A stretch of 64,000 bases of DNA. Origin: Warburgia ugandensis. Taxonomy: Eukaryota > Streptophyta > Magnoliopsida > Canellales > Canellaceae. Made by a program: the position numbers and the translations under genes. The DNA is taken from NCBI GenBank assembly GCA_035236585.1, contig CP141133.1, positions 46,641,729 to 46,705,728 on the forward strand. Direction: 5' to 3'. The notes under the pieces are model-generated. The model searched no databases, was not told the DNA's origin, and saw nothing but the letters and a program-made list of their open reading frames with translations. Within the stretch, counting starts at the first letter, position 1. Every line of letters begins with the position of its first letter. Positions 1 to 12,057 of this stretch are shown here, piece after piece.

Positions 1-1195
1 TGACCATTGAATTTTTGGATTTCTCCATCCTTTCAATTCTTGATGGCCCCATGACGATATACTATGTGTACTATATAAGGTCCAGTCCATCTAGATCTAA
101 GTTTTCCTCGAAATAGATGCAATCTGGAGTTATACAATAAGACCTTTTGACTAAGTGTGAATGATTTCCTCAAAATATGTCCATCATGTACAAGCTTCAT
201 TCAGTCCTTGTACAATCTTGCAAAGTCACATGCATCTTTTCTCAATTCTAACAACTTATTGAGTTGGGGCCTTTGGTGGGCCCCAGCAGAATCTAAGTCA
301 AAATTAAGCTTTTTGATAGCATAGTATTCCTTGTGCTCTAACTCTACTAGTAAGTCATAGGCCTTTCCATAAACTAGGCGGTATGGTGACATTCCTGTAG
401 GGGTTTTATGTGCTATACAATAAGCCCACAAAGCATCATTAAGTCTCAGAGACTAGTCTTTCCTAGTTGGATTGACTATCTTTTCTAGAATCTGCTTAAT
501 CTCCCTATTGGATACCTCTACTTGACCATAGGTTTGAGGGTGGTAAGGGGTGGCTATCTTATGGTTGACATCATAGTTTTTCATTAAATTCTCAAACACT
601 TTATTACAAAAGTGTTTTCCCTCATCACTTATTATGGCTCTTGGAGTACCAAACTATGCAAAAATATTTTCTTTTAAAAACTGTACTACAACCTTGTGAT
701 CATTAGTTCTGTAGGGTATAGCCTTCACCCACTTGGACACGTTATCCACTCCCACTAGAATGTATAGATTTCCAAAAGAATTAGGAAAGAGCCCCATAAA
801 ATCTATGCCCCAAACATCAGAAGGTTTCATGATAAGAATTGGGTTTAAGGGCATCATATGTCTCCTTCCTAAACTTCTTAACCATTGATACCTTACACAT
901 GCTTTGCAATAAGCATGTGCATCTTTAAATATTGTAGGCCAATAAAATCCACATTGTAAATTTTTTGCAGCGATCTTTCTAGAGCTGAAATAGCCCCCAC
1001 ATGCATGATCATGTCAAAGGGAGATGATTCGATTATGTTCACTATCTAGTGCGCATCTCCTAATTACTTGATTGGGACAATACTTGAATAAGTATGGATC
1101 ATCCCAAGTAAAATATCGAACCTTAGCTAAAAATCTCTTTTTATCTTGTTTGGTCCAATGATTAGGCATTTGTCCTTTAATAAGATAATTAACAA
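1..1195 (-). pseudogene. Athila integrase, degenerate
   Basis: Integrase would join the cDNA ends to chromosomal DNA. On the minus strand an N-terminal zinc-binding region reads around 880-1050 (GFYWPTIFKDAHAYCKAC). The core follows in an open stretch at 654-857 with the first catalytic Asp in GIDFMGLFPNSFGN. The second Asp is in [11 protein letters not shown] near 620 and the Glu in [12 protein letters not shown] near 500. A second open stretch at 201-431 holds [16 protein letters not shown] and [11 protein letters not shown], the conserved C-terminal part of Athila integrase. The stretches are separated by in-frame stops and the C-terminus runs off the window. Confidence 0.88.
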
Positions 1196-1850
1196 GATCA
1201 CCATACTAAGGTAACTGGGAAATATACAATAACTGTTCATCTAGGAGTGATTTAGTTATAAGCCCATGATTGCTAGTGTGCTCCACCACTAATTTGGATA
1301 AGTGATCTGTTACTACATTTTTAGAACCTTTCTTGTTCTCAATTTTTAAGTCCAACTCTTGTAGCAGTAGTGTCCAACAGATCAACCTAGGTTTTGCATC
1401 TTTTTTAGAAAAGAGGTACTTTAAAGCCACATGATCTGAGTATACTATAACTTTAGACCCTAACAAGTAATTTCTAAACTGATCCAATGCAAACACCACA
1501 ACTAACAACTATTTCTCAATGGTTGAATAGTTAAGTTGCACATCATTTAGTGTTTTACTAGCATAATATATTACATAGGGAAGTTTATCAATGCGCTACC
1601 CCAAAACAGCTCCAATGGCATAATCGGATGCGTCACACATTATCTTGAATGGTGTGTTCCAATCTGGTGGTTGGATAATAGGTGCAAAAGTCAACTCGGC
1701 CTTGAGTCACTCAAATGCTTTCTTATAGTCTTCATCAAAGTCAAAAATGGCCTCCTTTGTAAGCAAATTACACAGGGGCTTGACAATTTTGCTAAAATCC
1801 TTAATGAATTGTCTATAAAAGTGAGCATGTCCTAAAAAGGAGCAAATTTC
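1196..1850 (-). pseudogene. Athila RNase H domain, degenerate
   Basis: RNase H removes the RNA strand during reverse transcription. The open stretch 1206-1508 (100 codons) contains [30 protein letters not shown] and [18 protein letters not shown], the usual second half of the Ty3/gypsy RNase H plus tether. The upstream half, reading through stops between 1509 and 1850, shows CDASDYAIGAVLG, YYASKTLND and NYSTIEK. The acidic residues of the active site can still be recognised, but stops such as the one just after GAVLG break the frame. It is continuous with RT on its right and integrase on its left. Confidence 0.87.
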
Positions 1851-2278
1851 TTTCACCGTTCATGGTGGAGGAAGGTTAGCCATTAAATCCACCTTTGCTT
1901 TATTGACCTCTATCCCATTGGGTGATATTATGTGGCCTAATACTATTCCACTTTGTACCATAAAATGACACTTTGCCCAGTTTAACACAAGATTCTTCTC
2001 TTGACACCTTACAAGAACTAACTTTAAGTGGTACAGACACTCATCAAATGATGACCCAAATACTGAGAAATCATCCATAAACACCTTAAGAAACCTTTCT
2101 ACCATGTTGGATAAAATGCCCAACATACATCTTTGAAATGTAGCTACAGCATTACAAAGCCCAAAAGGCATACGTCGGTAGGTGAAGGTGGTCTTCTCCT
2201 AATCCTCTGGTGCTATAAGAATCTAGTTGTAACTAAAATATTCGTCTAGAAAATAGTAATAGCTATGTCCGGCCAACC
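1851..2278 (-). pseudogene. Athila reverse transcriptase, C-terminal half
   Basis: The open stretch 1860-2171 reads MPFGLCNAVATFQRCM, then VFMDDFSVFGSSFDECLYHL with the catalytic Asp pair, then LNWAKCHFMVQSGIVLGH and ISPNGIEVNKAK. These are RT palm and thumb motifs in the Athila form. To the right (2172-2278) a degraded reading gives the region just after LERLAGHSYY. The domain stops at the TRIM insertion; the bases caacc at 2274-2278 are the left target duplication. The rest of RT resumes at 7997. Confidence 0.92.
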
Positions 2279-2515
2279 TGTAGCACCCTAGGGTTCCAAC
2301 AGTCACAATATTGTTCGCTTTGAGGCTACCATACACCCCTCACTGGTTTGTTCTTCCCCAGTTTCCTAGGAAAAATGCGTAAAGTTTCTTGAACTCTTAT
2401 AAATAGCCCATTTTTCTCTCTCCAAGCAATGTGGGACTAACTCTCTGTCCTTCACCCCATCTTAGAAGCCTGCTAGCCTTCTCTTGGCTTGCCCTCATCA
2501 GCTCAGGGCTTCACA
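2279..2515 (-). repeat. TRIM LTR, left copy (sense 3' LTR)
   Basis: It starts TGTAGCACCCTAGGG and ends GGGCTTCACA on the plus strand. It aligns with 7744-7991 over its whole length, including tcacaatattg, ataccatacaccc-like and gcgggactaactct-like stretches. Compared with the right copy it lacks about 10 bases near the middle and carries scattered substitutions, so the TRIM is not recent. Confidence 0.92.
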
Positions 2516-2619
2516 TCTTCCCCCCTTAGGAAACACGCATCCCCGCATGATAGCCACAACTAGGCGCCTGTGTGCTGCTAGCCACCACACCACGAGGGGA
2601 CCTCTCTTGGCCCACCCTC
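2516..2619 (-). repeat. TRIM interior, copy 1, fused to LTR remnant
   Basis: 2516-2600 matches 7641-7725 (PPT complement, then cgcatgata, agccaccacaccacgagggg). It lacks the PBS end that copy 2 has. At about 2601 it jumps into the last bases of a TRIM LTR (cctctcttggcccaccctc), which continue after unit A at 7622-7640. This is a deletion junction inside a tandem LTR-interior-LTR-interior-LTR structure. Confidence 0.8.
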
Positions 2620-5600
2620 TGTAATAACCCCAATTTTTATGAATATAATTGAATTATTAAGAATTAAAAGTTGAAATTCTAAAAGTGGAACTAGAACTTT
2701 AAGTTCCAGGAAAATTCATTTTAAAAAAAATAAAAACAAGACTTAAAACTTGGATATTTGTAATGTACTCGAAAAGGGAAAAAGGTCTTTTCACAACTAT
2801 GTGCGGCCCACAAGGTCGGCCAATGGTGTAGAAAACCACCATCATGAGTCAAACCACTACTAGTTGCTAGTGGAGAAGGAGGTGGTAGTGAGAATACAAT
2901 GATAATTAAATAATAAAAAGAACTAAAACATAATTATGACATGTAATCATGGAAGATTGGAAACTATCTATAAATAGCCCATAAAATTTCCAAAATTTTT
3001 TCCTAAAAATCCCCCATGAGGTGCCCTAGAATCTCTTGAAATCCCAGCTCCAAAATCCATCTCCATCTTCCCCATTTCTCTCTTCTTTCACTCTTTTTCT
3101 CTCTTTCTCTATGGGCACATCCCTAGACGCACTTGGGAAGACGACCTTGTGTTTGCATCAAGAGCGTCGAGGGACGTGTCATCCCCAATGAACTAGGGCT
3201 TCTGCCCAGGAAACTATAATTCAATTAGCCATGAAATTCTAGCCCACATATCCAGATCTCCACCATTGGATCTGTTCGAGCTAAGGAAATCTACAAAATA
3301 CCTAAGTTCCTATGATGATCCACATCTTGGATTGCAAAAAACTCAAAATGAAGAACAACCTTTGGCAAGGTCACTGTCTCTGGCATATTTTTCACATTTT
3401 TTTAGCATATCCCACCTTTAAACTCAAATCTTGGACCGTTGAATATGTTAAGCACATGGGGATATATGTTTCCCCCATATTTTCTAGTCTTCTTTGGCAA
3501 CAGCAATAGAGAATTTCTTTGTTGTATGTATTTCTGGCGACCTAGGATTTCTTAGCATTATTTCTTCATCTCCAGTGAACTTCTCTTCATTGGACCGACA
3601 TAGGTAGGTGCACCCTTCACCCCTTTGTTCATTCCAGCATTACCTAGGTATTTTCCAGCCACCAGAAGGTCACCCTCCACCGTTGATCCATCAAAGACAA
3701 TGGATCTGGCTTGGATGGTAGAGATCTAATCATAGATGGCTCATATTGGAATTATGAGCCATTGGATGATTTCTTGGGGCCCAAAAACCCCAATAGATGA
3801 GATCTCAGCCCTTGATATTAAGAGATGGATGGTGATCCATGGCAAGGTGATCTGATGGTCCAGATTGGACCGTCTTGCCCATAGCCAGTCACCCCCCTCA
3901 GATCACCAGTAAAAGGTAGTAATATGCGTAAGCCACTCTCTGTTATGTCGTTTTCTATTGGAATGATCTCAGCCATCCAATTTTTGAATTGAAATCTTGG
4001 TTCTTCAATTGAGAGCTCAATTTAGCTCAGATTTTAAATTAGAAAGTTGTTATAGATTCCTTGTTACTTATATAAGGTACTAAACTCAAAAAAATTATGT
4101 TTTGATGGATGTAAAATTCTGTTAAAAGAAAAAAGTATTACTAATTCCTATGATCAATGAAATTTGGAATGATCAGACTTTATAATTATGATCCAATAAT
4201 GATCTTGTAATTCTAGAACATGGAATCAATGGTTATAATTGACTTATCTATGTTTAATTAAGAAACCTAGCCTTAAAAGAAGAAAAATCATAAAAATGAG
4301 CATGGATCTTCATGATTTGATTAATCACGCATGATCAGACCTTTTAAAATAGTTTATATGATCTAAATGTATAATCACAATAATTAAATGGTTGGATGTA
4401 ATTTATTTTCTAGATCTTAAGATCTTGACCCTTAAAAGTAGTAAAATCCATAAAAACGAATGGTAATCTCCTTGATCAGTTTGATCAAGGATGATTGGAT
4501 AGTGTGGATGTATTTGGATGATGATATAAAGTTAAGATCATATGGATTGATGGGCTTGATGATGATAATTTGGGATAGATTAAGATCTATGCCCTTAAAT
4601 TGGATAAAATGACTTAAGATCTTCATGATCGGTTAGATCAAGAAGGATCAGATCATGTGATAAGATGATATCAATGTTCAAGTGATGAGATCACTTTGAG
4701 AAAATGAGTAGATGTGATAAAAATAAAAGATCAAGATAAAAAAACCCTAAGTAGTATAAAAGATTATTAGAAATGAAAGATGACCATTGGATCATGATGA
4801 TATGTTAAATGTGTTTATTTGAATTATTAATGTTTTGTAAATGTATTTTATTGCTTAGTAGATTTAATTGTTAGATTTATTTATTTATTTATTTATACTT
4901 TAATGTCTATGTATGTAAATTACATTGAAAATGTAATTAAATGAAGAATAGAGTTGAAGGACATTTACATGGAATAAATGACATGGATTTAATGATAGGA
5001 AGAGCTATAGCTAGTAGGATAATATAAGGATTATCAAATCCTTGGCCCAAACTAGGAGAATAATAAACCCTGTGAATGACATTTTAAATGTCCATGGATG
5101 TAATTAAAATCAATTAGAAAGAGTACTTAGGGTTAAAATGCTCATAGGAACCTTATGAAAGGTTAAGCTAAGGTCACTCTAGTGAATGTTAAACATGGTG
5201 GTTAAGGGGGTTTTCTAATAGAGCCTCTCTCTTCCCCTACCTTCCATTGACGTTTGTGAGGTCTAAACACCCCCTTACATGAGGATTGAAGTAACCACTT
5301 TGTATTCAACCATTCAACTAGTAAGCCTTAGTCAATTGGAAATAAGAGGAGCTATCTAGACTTAGGATGAAATAAGCTATCTTTCACCAGTAAAACATTA
5401 ACTGGTTGAATAATAATAATAAGAACATCAAAGGTTAGTAAATTAGCTAATCCTAATAAAAATTGTAAGTAAGATAAGGATGATTAAATAAGATCCATAG
5501 GATCTTGAATGATCAAGAACAATAAGAATCTTAACGTTGTATTTTATTATGTATCCATGTATGTATGTTGTAGACAAATCTAGTTCATTAGATTAGATAA

Positions 5601-7616
5601 AGCAAACCCTTGATCACATATGATTCAAGGAAGAGAACCAGGATCATCCTCCTTAAGGATGATCAAATAACTGAACTTAGATGAAAGAAGAACTAGATGA
5701 TAGAAGATCTAGGCCCTTGATCTTTATCAATAAGTATAAATTGTTGATCAAAGGATCTATGAAAGATCAAGATAAAAGAGATGGATACACAAAGACTTAG
5801 AGATAGAAAATGCTTAGATCTGAAAGATTAGAAGATCATTCTAACCGTCAAATCTATTGCTCAATAGGATAAATACTATCTGAGGAAGATAGATTATATG
5901 GATGATAGGAACACAAGCCAGATCTAGATCCTTTATAAAATAAAGGACAAGATTAGATAAGGAAGATAAATAGAAGATTATCCAAAATTGTATAGATAAT
6001 GACAACATGTATGTATTTATAGATTACATACATCAATTATAGAAGATCTGAAGGAATGGATCACTACATGAAAGTAGGTGGAACTTTAAGAATACAAGAC
6101 CCATGGTATGTGGAATTGTTGTTATACATAGGTACTATAATGCTTAAGAATGATAATATGCTTACTTACATTTGAATCATAATTCATGTATATGAGATAG
6201 AAATAACTATTGAAATTAGATGGAATACATAATAAATATATGGGTATCATTTATGATTACCCCTAAACTTAGATAAGAACAAAATAATAATAGATATCAT
6301 TTGTATCAAATGATTATCCTTACACTTAATAACATTTGGTACTATGAATACCAAATTAAAGGAAATGGGGACCATTTACAATAAATGATTAATCTCTAAA
6401 CTTATATGAACATGTGTATCATTCATTGTAAATGAGGATCCCTAAATCTAGAAATGAAATTATATCCTTAGTATGAGGATATTGAATACGAGGAGGATAA
6501 TATAAACAAACAGATCATTTGAGATGTACAAGAAGTATTTTAGATACAAGCATAGAGGCTTGTGATTTTATTTTAAATATGCATAAGCCTGGGGATGCTA
6601 TGCTAGGGAAGTTATGAGGGTTTGACCACCCACTTCTCCAAATTTGATGATATTATGATACCTTGCCCAAAGAGAGGCTAAAAGTCCGGTGGGGCAATTA
6701 TGGGAAGGCCCCACTATGAAAGTTCTGTCTCCCCATACGGGCAATGACACAATATTTTCCCCCATAGTATCAGTGGTGAATAGGGTAGTTATCTGAGCTT
6801 GCTAATATAGATCAAACTGCAGCATGGTAGTCCTTGAGTAACTTGCATTATGATGTATGGCTTAATGAGATGCCAATACTGCCCTAATGAGGGAGTATTT
6901 TCTGAGTAAAAGTCTAGATGATTTATCAACTTAGTATATCTGAGTATGATTATTGACGTTTGAGATATTGACTATTTTTAATGGTTTTTGACCGTATATA
7001 TATACATACAATATAGTGGTGAGTGGTTTGGAATTTTTATAGTAGATGATACATGATAAATTATATGATAAATCATATATGGTATGGTTCATGGAAATTA
7101 AATGACGTTACTCATATGGAATATGATGAACTTGAATACTGTACTTTTGAATTATATGATTCCATATGTTCTTGAATCCCCTACCAAGCATAGCTTGCTA
7201 AGATATTGTAAATGTTTGAATGTTTACAATATCTCAGATATAAAAAGGAAGGACTGAAGGGATATGACAAGGGAATATGAAGACCATATTGTTGATCAAG
7301 ACTATGTACATTTGTGAAAGGATTGGATTATATTTTAATTTGTGTATTTTGGACATAAGATGTAATAAAGGGGTTGTGTATGTGAACCACTTGATCGATC
7401 TTGTAATTTTGATAAAATGAGATTCTTTGGAAACATATGTTGTATACAAAATTATGTATGTATATGTGAGTGAAATGTGGCCTTCGAGTTTTCTAAAATT
7501 AATTTCAAAGAAAAACAATTTCGCTGCTTAAGTTTTCAAAACATTTGCAAAATTGGATGACCACCATTTGAAAATAAATAACAAAAATGTATTTCAAAAA
7601 AACCCGGGTCACCACA
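2620..7616 (+). mobile_element. Unit A: 5-kb solo-LTR-like element
   Basis: It begins TGTAATAACCCC and ends GGGTCACCACA, with target duplication ccctc at 2615-2619 and 7617-7621. It has no gag or pol and no internal direct repeat of LTR size, so it fits a solo LTR left by LTR-LTR recombination. It is the same family as B (19362-24230) and C (24509-28745) but in the opposite orientation. Its ends match the reverse complement of B, and blocks such as 5640-5770 match B at about 21000-21120. It carries the conserved inverted repeat at 7201-7234. Reading frames inside are short and chance-like. Confidence 0.88.
7201..7234. other. Conserved LTR hairpin, unit A
   Basis: Arms agatattgtaaa and tttacaatatct pair perfectly over 12 bp around a 10-nt loop, 382 bp from the sense 3' end of the LTR. 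The flank CTACCAAGCATAGCTTGC on its 5' side is also conserved in B, C and E. Confidence 0.75.
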
Positions 7617-7640
7617 CCCTCATTGGCTCAGGGCTTCACA

Positions 7641-7743
7641 TCTTCCCCCCTTAGGGAACACGCATCGCCGCATGATAACCATGACCAGGCGCTCGCATGC
7701 AGCTAGCCACCACACCACGAGGGGAAATGCCTCTAATACCATT
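7641..7743 (-). repeat. TRIM interior, copy 2, with PPT and PBS
   Basis: In sense (minus) order: the PBS complement at 7729-7742 gives TGGTATTAGAGGC, close to the initiator-Met tRNA primer site TGGTATCAGAGC. A stretch shared with 2516-2600 follows, then the PPT (rc of 7641-7657, TAAGGGGGGAAGA) against the remnant LTR. The 103-bp size is typical of a TRIM interior. No coding capacity. Confidence 0.85.
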
Positions 7744-7991
7744 TGTAACACCCCTGGGGTTCCAACAGTCACAATATTGTCTGCTTTGGGGCACCCATAC
7801 ACCCCTCACGGTTTTCTTCTTCCTCAATTTCTTAGGAAAAATGTGTTGTGACAGTTAGAGTTTTTCAAACTCTTATAAACATCCAAGTTTCCACTCCCTA
7901 GGCAATGCGGGACTAACTCTTTGTCCTTCAGCCCAACCTAGAAGCCTACTAGGCTTCCCTTGGCCCACCCTAATCGGCTCAATGCTTCATA
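7744..7991 (-). repeat. TRIM LTR, right copy (sense 5' LTR)
   Basis: It begins TGTAACACCCCTGGGG and ends GCTTCATA, where the left copy has GCTTCACA, so the terminal CA has mutated. The right target duplication caacc follows at 7992-7996, after which the Athila RT frame resumes. Confidence 0.92.
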
Positions 7992-8630
7992 CAACCTCTC
8001 TAACATTTGGTCAATCAAGGGTAGAGAAAAATGATCTTTCCTCGTGACTGCATTCAACTTTCAATAATCAATACAAAACTCTCCACCTAGTGGTCATGTG
8101 AGTGGGTACTAACTCGTTGTCCTCTTTTTTACTACTGTGACCACGGATATCTTAAGTACAACCTGAATAGGGTTGACCCAAGTACTATCAAATATAGGGT
8201 ATATGATGCTAACATCTAAAAGCTTTAGGACTTCATCTCTAACCACATCCTTCATGTGGGGGTTCAGTCATCTTTGGGTTTCCCTAGAAGGTTTTGCATT
8301 TTCTTCTAGATGTATCCTATGCATGCATATGACTAGAATAATCCCTTTTATGTTTGCTATCGTCCACCCTAGAGTGGTTTTATGTTCATTAAGAACTTCT
8401 GAAAGCTTACCCTCATGTTCATTCTCTAAATCTAATGCTATTATCACAAGTAAGGTTTCATCTGCACCTAGGTATGAATATTTCAAGTTGCTAGGCAAGG
8501 GTATTAGGTCTAAAGATGGTGGTTTCTCTATTGAGGGCATGGGGACAGATTTAGAAGGGGGGAGTGATTCCACATAAGGACCCCACTTGGAGGTATCCAT
8601 GATTGGTGCACCATTTAAAAGATTTTTCAC
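7992..8630 (-). pseudogene. Athila RT N-terminal part and protease-RT linker
   Basis: The open stretch 8268-8630 reads SLDLIPLPSNLKYSYLG, EHEGKLSEVLNEHKTTLGW and ICMHRIHLEENAKPS, the linker that precedes RT in Athila pol. Past 8268 the reading continues through stops into the RT fingers (DVSIIYPIFDSTWVNPIQVV and RWRVLY-like segments) and ends with the SHEERSFFSTLD*PNVREV region at the TRIM boundary. Together with 1851-2278 it covers one RT, with 5.7 kb inserted in the middle. Confidence 0.9.
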
Positions 8631-9415
8631 CTACTCAATAGACTTGTCTAGATCAAATTCTCCATTACAGTGCATGAGACAAGCCTCTAGTGTTCAAAGA
8701 TGGACAATGGTGAATGAATCTCATTAATTAGACTCTTGATCAAATTGACATCACACGAATCACCAAGGTCTAAATGTTGTTGATTAGCATTAAAGACATT
8801 AAGCTTAACCTTCATATTCTAAATGACACTTTCATTACGCCATTCCTACAGTTAATAATGGCATTGGACATTGCTAAGAATGCACTTCCAAGGATGATTG
8901 GAATCTAACTACCAAGATCAGATATAAGCTGGGTGTCCGGTACAATGAAATCAATAGGATAATAAAACTTGTCTACCCATATCAACACATCATCAATCAA
9001 ACCACGAGGTATTTTGACTAATTTATTAGCTAATTGCACAATGGTAGGGGGTTGGTTTTAACTCATCTAGTCTTAGTTGCTCACAGACAGAGTATGTCAA
9101 CAAGTTAATACTAGACCCTGAGTCAAGAAGTGCCTTATCTATGACATGATCTTTAATGATGCAAGTAATTGTAGGACATCTTGGGTCTCCAAATTTTAGT
9201 GGGGTCTTGTGTTGAATCAAAGACCTCACCTGCTCAGTGAGGAAAGCTTTCTTTTGTACATTTAGCTTTCTTTTTCTTGTGCAGGGATCTTTTAAGAATT
9301 TGGCATAAGCAGGGATATCTTTAATTGCATTGAACAATGATATATTGATTTGTACATGTTTAAATACCTCCATTAACTCATTGAAGTTTGTTACATTCCT
9401 AGCTTTGTTCAACAA
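8631..9415 (-). pseudogene. Athila aspartic protease (retropepsin), degenerate
   Basis: The protease would cleave the Gag-Pol polyprotein. The open stretch 9026-9415 (129 codons) ends with DKALLDSGSSINLLTYS, whose D-S-G is the retropepsin active-site triplet, followed by VCEQLRLDELKPT. Its N-terminal part carries FLKDPCTRKRKLN, a usual Athila segment ahead of protease. After a frame break, 8850-8930 gives IPIILGSAFLAMSNAIIN, the conserved second retropepsin motif. 8631-8850 is a poorly conserved linker with stops. Confidence 0.88.
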
Positions 9416-10960
9416 TTGAGGAAAGGGGCTTTAGGCACATAGGGTGCCTCCACTATAGGTTCTATAGGGTTTTTATATATCTTCCCTTTCTCCCATGTTT
9501 TAGTTGCCTCTTTTACCTCTGCAGTTTCCTTAGCATGCTCCTCTTTGTTATCGATCTAATGACCACTCGTAATGGTGGTTATAGACTTGGCATGCTCATA
9601 AGGGTTAAGGTCTTGAGAACTTGACCCTATCTGAAATTGTCCCTTAGGGTTGGGGATGGTTGACTAGGGAACTGACCCTTTCCTCTGTTATGTAGTTCAA
9701 TTGATAATTGGCTTACTTGCATGTCTAACTTAGCTATGGCTTAAGAGTTGACATGGGCTGAGTGTCTACTATCATTTTGCAACTAGTGTAAGGCCTTTTT
9801 AGTGTCCTCATTATCCTTTACAAATTTTTCAAGCATGGTATAGATGTTTTCCACTAAAGATGGTTTATTTTATTGTTGAGGTTGTTGAAAGCCAAGTGGT
9901 TGCTAGGGAACTATAGTTCTAAGAGGAAAGTTTTGGACAGGGGGATTTATAAATGGTTCCCCTTGGTATTTATTCTTTGACCAAGACAAATTGGGATGCC
10001 TAGCCCATCTAGGGTTGTAGGTCTCAAAATATGGGTTGCTACTAGGTTGGTGATATGCATTCAATGCATTTGCTTAGTCAACAAGATAGTCGTTCAACAC
10101 TCTATTTGATGGACATGAAGAGGTGATATGGCCTGGGCTAGAACATATAGCACATACCTCTTGTGGAGGTTTATGGGATAAAGCAGCAGCCATGAAAGTT
10201 TCAAACATGGTTTTAAGTTTGTCCATTCTTCCACCTAATTTTTAACTACAGATTCAAGTTTATGGGATAGATTAGTATGCACTCCTATCTCATAGAGAAC
10301 CCCCTTCTTAGGGGGCTGGTTGGTTCTTTCTCTCCTGTTTGAATAATTTCATTGCTAAGAATTATCAACCAATGTCTGAAAGAACTCCCTTGCCTCACTT
10401 TCATCCTTTAGCATGAGGGTCCCTCCACTCACTGTATCTATCATTTGTCTATTTTGAGGTGTCAATACCTCATAGAAGTATTAAACCTATTGCAATTTCT
10501 CAAATCCATGATGAGGGCATTTCTGTAGCAGTTCTTTATACCGTTCCCAACATTCGTAATATTGTTCATCATCCCTTTGTTGGAAATTGATAATTTCACA
10601 ATGATGGGCATTTGTTTTGCGAACAGGAAAGAACTTGTTCAAAAACTTCTTAGACAATTGGCCCATGTATGTGTGGAACCTACATCTAAGGAATTAAGCC
10701 ATGACTTGGCTTTGTATTTAAGTGAGAATGGGAATAGCCTCAACCTAATAGAATCATCTGAAAATTATTGGAACCAAAATATGGCATAAATATCAAGGAA
10801 CTCCTTGATATATAGGTAGGGGTCTTCTCGGTCTCAACATAAAAAGTGGGGAGTAATTGAATGACTCCCAGCTTTAACTTAAAGTGGTCAAATGATATTA
10901 GCTCTGGGTTCTAAGATCGATGCCCTTGCATAAACTCACCTAATCTAAAATTCTCTAATC
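9416..10960 (-). pseudogene. Athila gag, degenerate
   Basis: Gag forms the virus-like particle and binds RNA. On the minus strand REDPYLYIKEF (about 10800-10835) is followed by LRLFPFSLKYKAKSWLNSL (about 10680-10745) and ECWERYKELLQKCPHHGFE (about 10510-10565), the Athila capsid core. A zinc knuckle of C-X2-C-X4-H-X4-C form (CAICSSPGHITSSC) is encoded at 10113-10154. It is followed by YFETYNPRWARHPNLSW, another Athila hallmark. The frame changes repeatedly and stops are common. The plus-strand open frame at 10562-10789 is a shadow of this gag. Confidence 0.88.
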
Positions 10961-12057
10961 TAAATGCTAACTTGAACTCTACATGATACACAAACAAAGG
11001 GCATAATCAAATAAGCCTTAGGCTAATAAGCAACAATATTTTGACTTTCTTAAATTTGTGGGTGGACAATGCTTTTAGATTAGCATAATCTAGTGCTCCT
11101 CCTCTCTTTCAAATTGACTACTACTGACCAGTTAGGTTCTGCACTAAGGTAGTTAATTCAATCTTCATGTAAGGAGGTGTTTAGACGTCAACAATGTCAA
11201 TAGATGATGTGGGAAAATCACTTGGATTTTAAGACACACACTATAACTATAGTGCTCAGAAGCCACTAGAGTGACAATAGATCATGTCTTAGTAAGAAGG
11301 TCCTGCAAGCATGTGATAGCCCTATAGGTCTCTTCAATTGATTTTAAATTAATTTGAAAGGTAGGGTTGCAAGCTTGTGGTGATTATCCTAGGTGGGCCA
11401 AGAAGTGGTGACGAAATCCACCCCTAATCTTATGGGTTCAGGTGCCCATACTAATTAATTTTCATACTTTATGGTAGTTTGATCAACATATAAATCACCT
11501 TAAAGCAATGAATGCGCCCTAAGAATGCAATTAAAATAATAAACTAGTGCAAAACCCTAAAAATGCAATAATTATCAAATATTCTTTCTATATGCAATTA
11601 CACTACCAAACAATGCAAAATTATTCTAAATGCAAACCCTAATCTAGGAAATAAGAGTGAGGGAAGTTACAATAGGGGTTCTAATGAAGACCAAGTGTGG
11701 GCCACCTTATCCAATCTTGCCATGTTTTATACAACCCTTTTAAAATTGAAATTAAAATTTACAAGTTATAATGGTCCTCACTACAAGATTCACTCAAAAA
11801 AAAAAGGAAAAGTTCTATTATATGAAAGCAGGAAAATTCTATTTATTTGATGAAGCTCCACTAGCAAATTTCCTCCACTTTTCAATTTTCTAAAAAGGAA
11901 AAATAGAAATAAGTACCAAATTCAAGAAACAGAGTGACTATGTAATAAAAAATTTTGAAAAAAGAACCTAAAAATGCCTAAAATGCTAAAACAATGCAAT
12001 TCCTAAAAAAAATTATTTTTTCAATTTTTTTAAAAAATAATGGCACCAAAAACTTAT
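10961..12057 (-). other. Athila 5' leader with PBS
   Basis: AT-rich and without a supported gene. Next to the LTR, 12035-12048 read on the minus strand gives TGGTGCCATTATT. This resembles the Athila primer site TGGCGCCGTTGCC (tRNA-Asp type) with substitutions. The part 11025-11300 shows a weak match to the A/B/C LTR family (see findings). 11470-12030 is A-rich with nothing recognisable. Confidence 0.6.

Larger units (their letters stand above)
2279..7991 (-). mobile_element. TRIM element inserted in Athila RT
   Basis: Short LTRs of 237 bp (2279-2515) and 248 bp (7744-7991) flank a tiny interior, with target duplication caacc at 2274-2278 and 7992-7996. TRIMs are small non-autonomous LTR elements that use proteins supplied in trans. 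The sense strand is minus: the PPT is a purine run (rc of 7641-7657) beside the LTR starting TGTGAAGCCC, and a PBS resembling initiator-Met tRNA lies at 7729-7742. The interior is present twice, with a remnant of a middle LTR between, and the 5-kb unit A is inserted in that remnant. Without A the TRIM would be about 0.7 kb. Confidence 0.9.

Noticed and set aside
8173..8577. 134-codon plus-strand open frame
   Set aside because: Shadow of the Athila protease-RT linker and RT start on the minus strand, which carries the recognisable motifs.
10562..10789. 75-codon plus-strand open frame
   Set aside because: Antisense shadow of the Athila gag capsid core.
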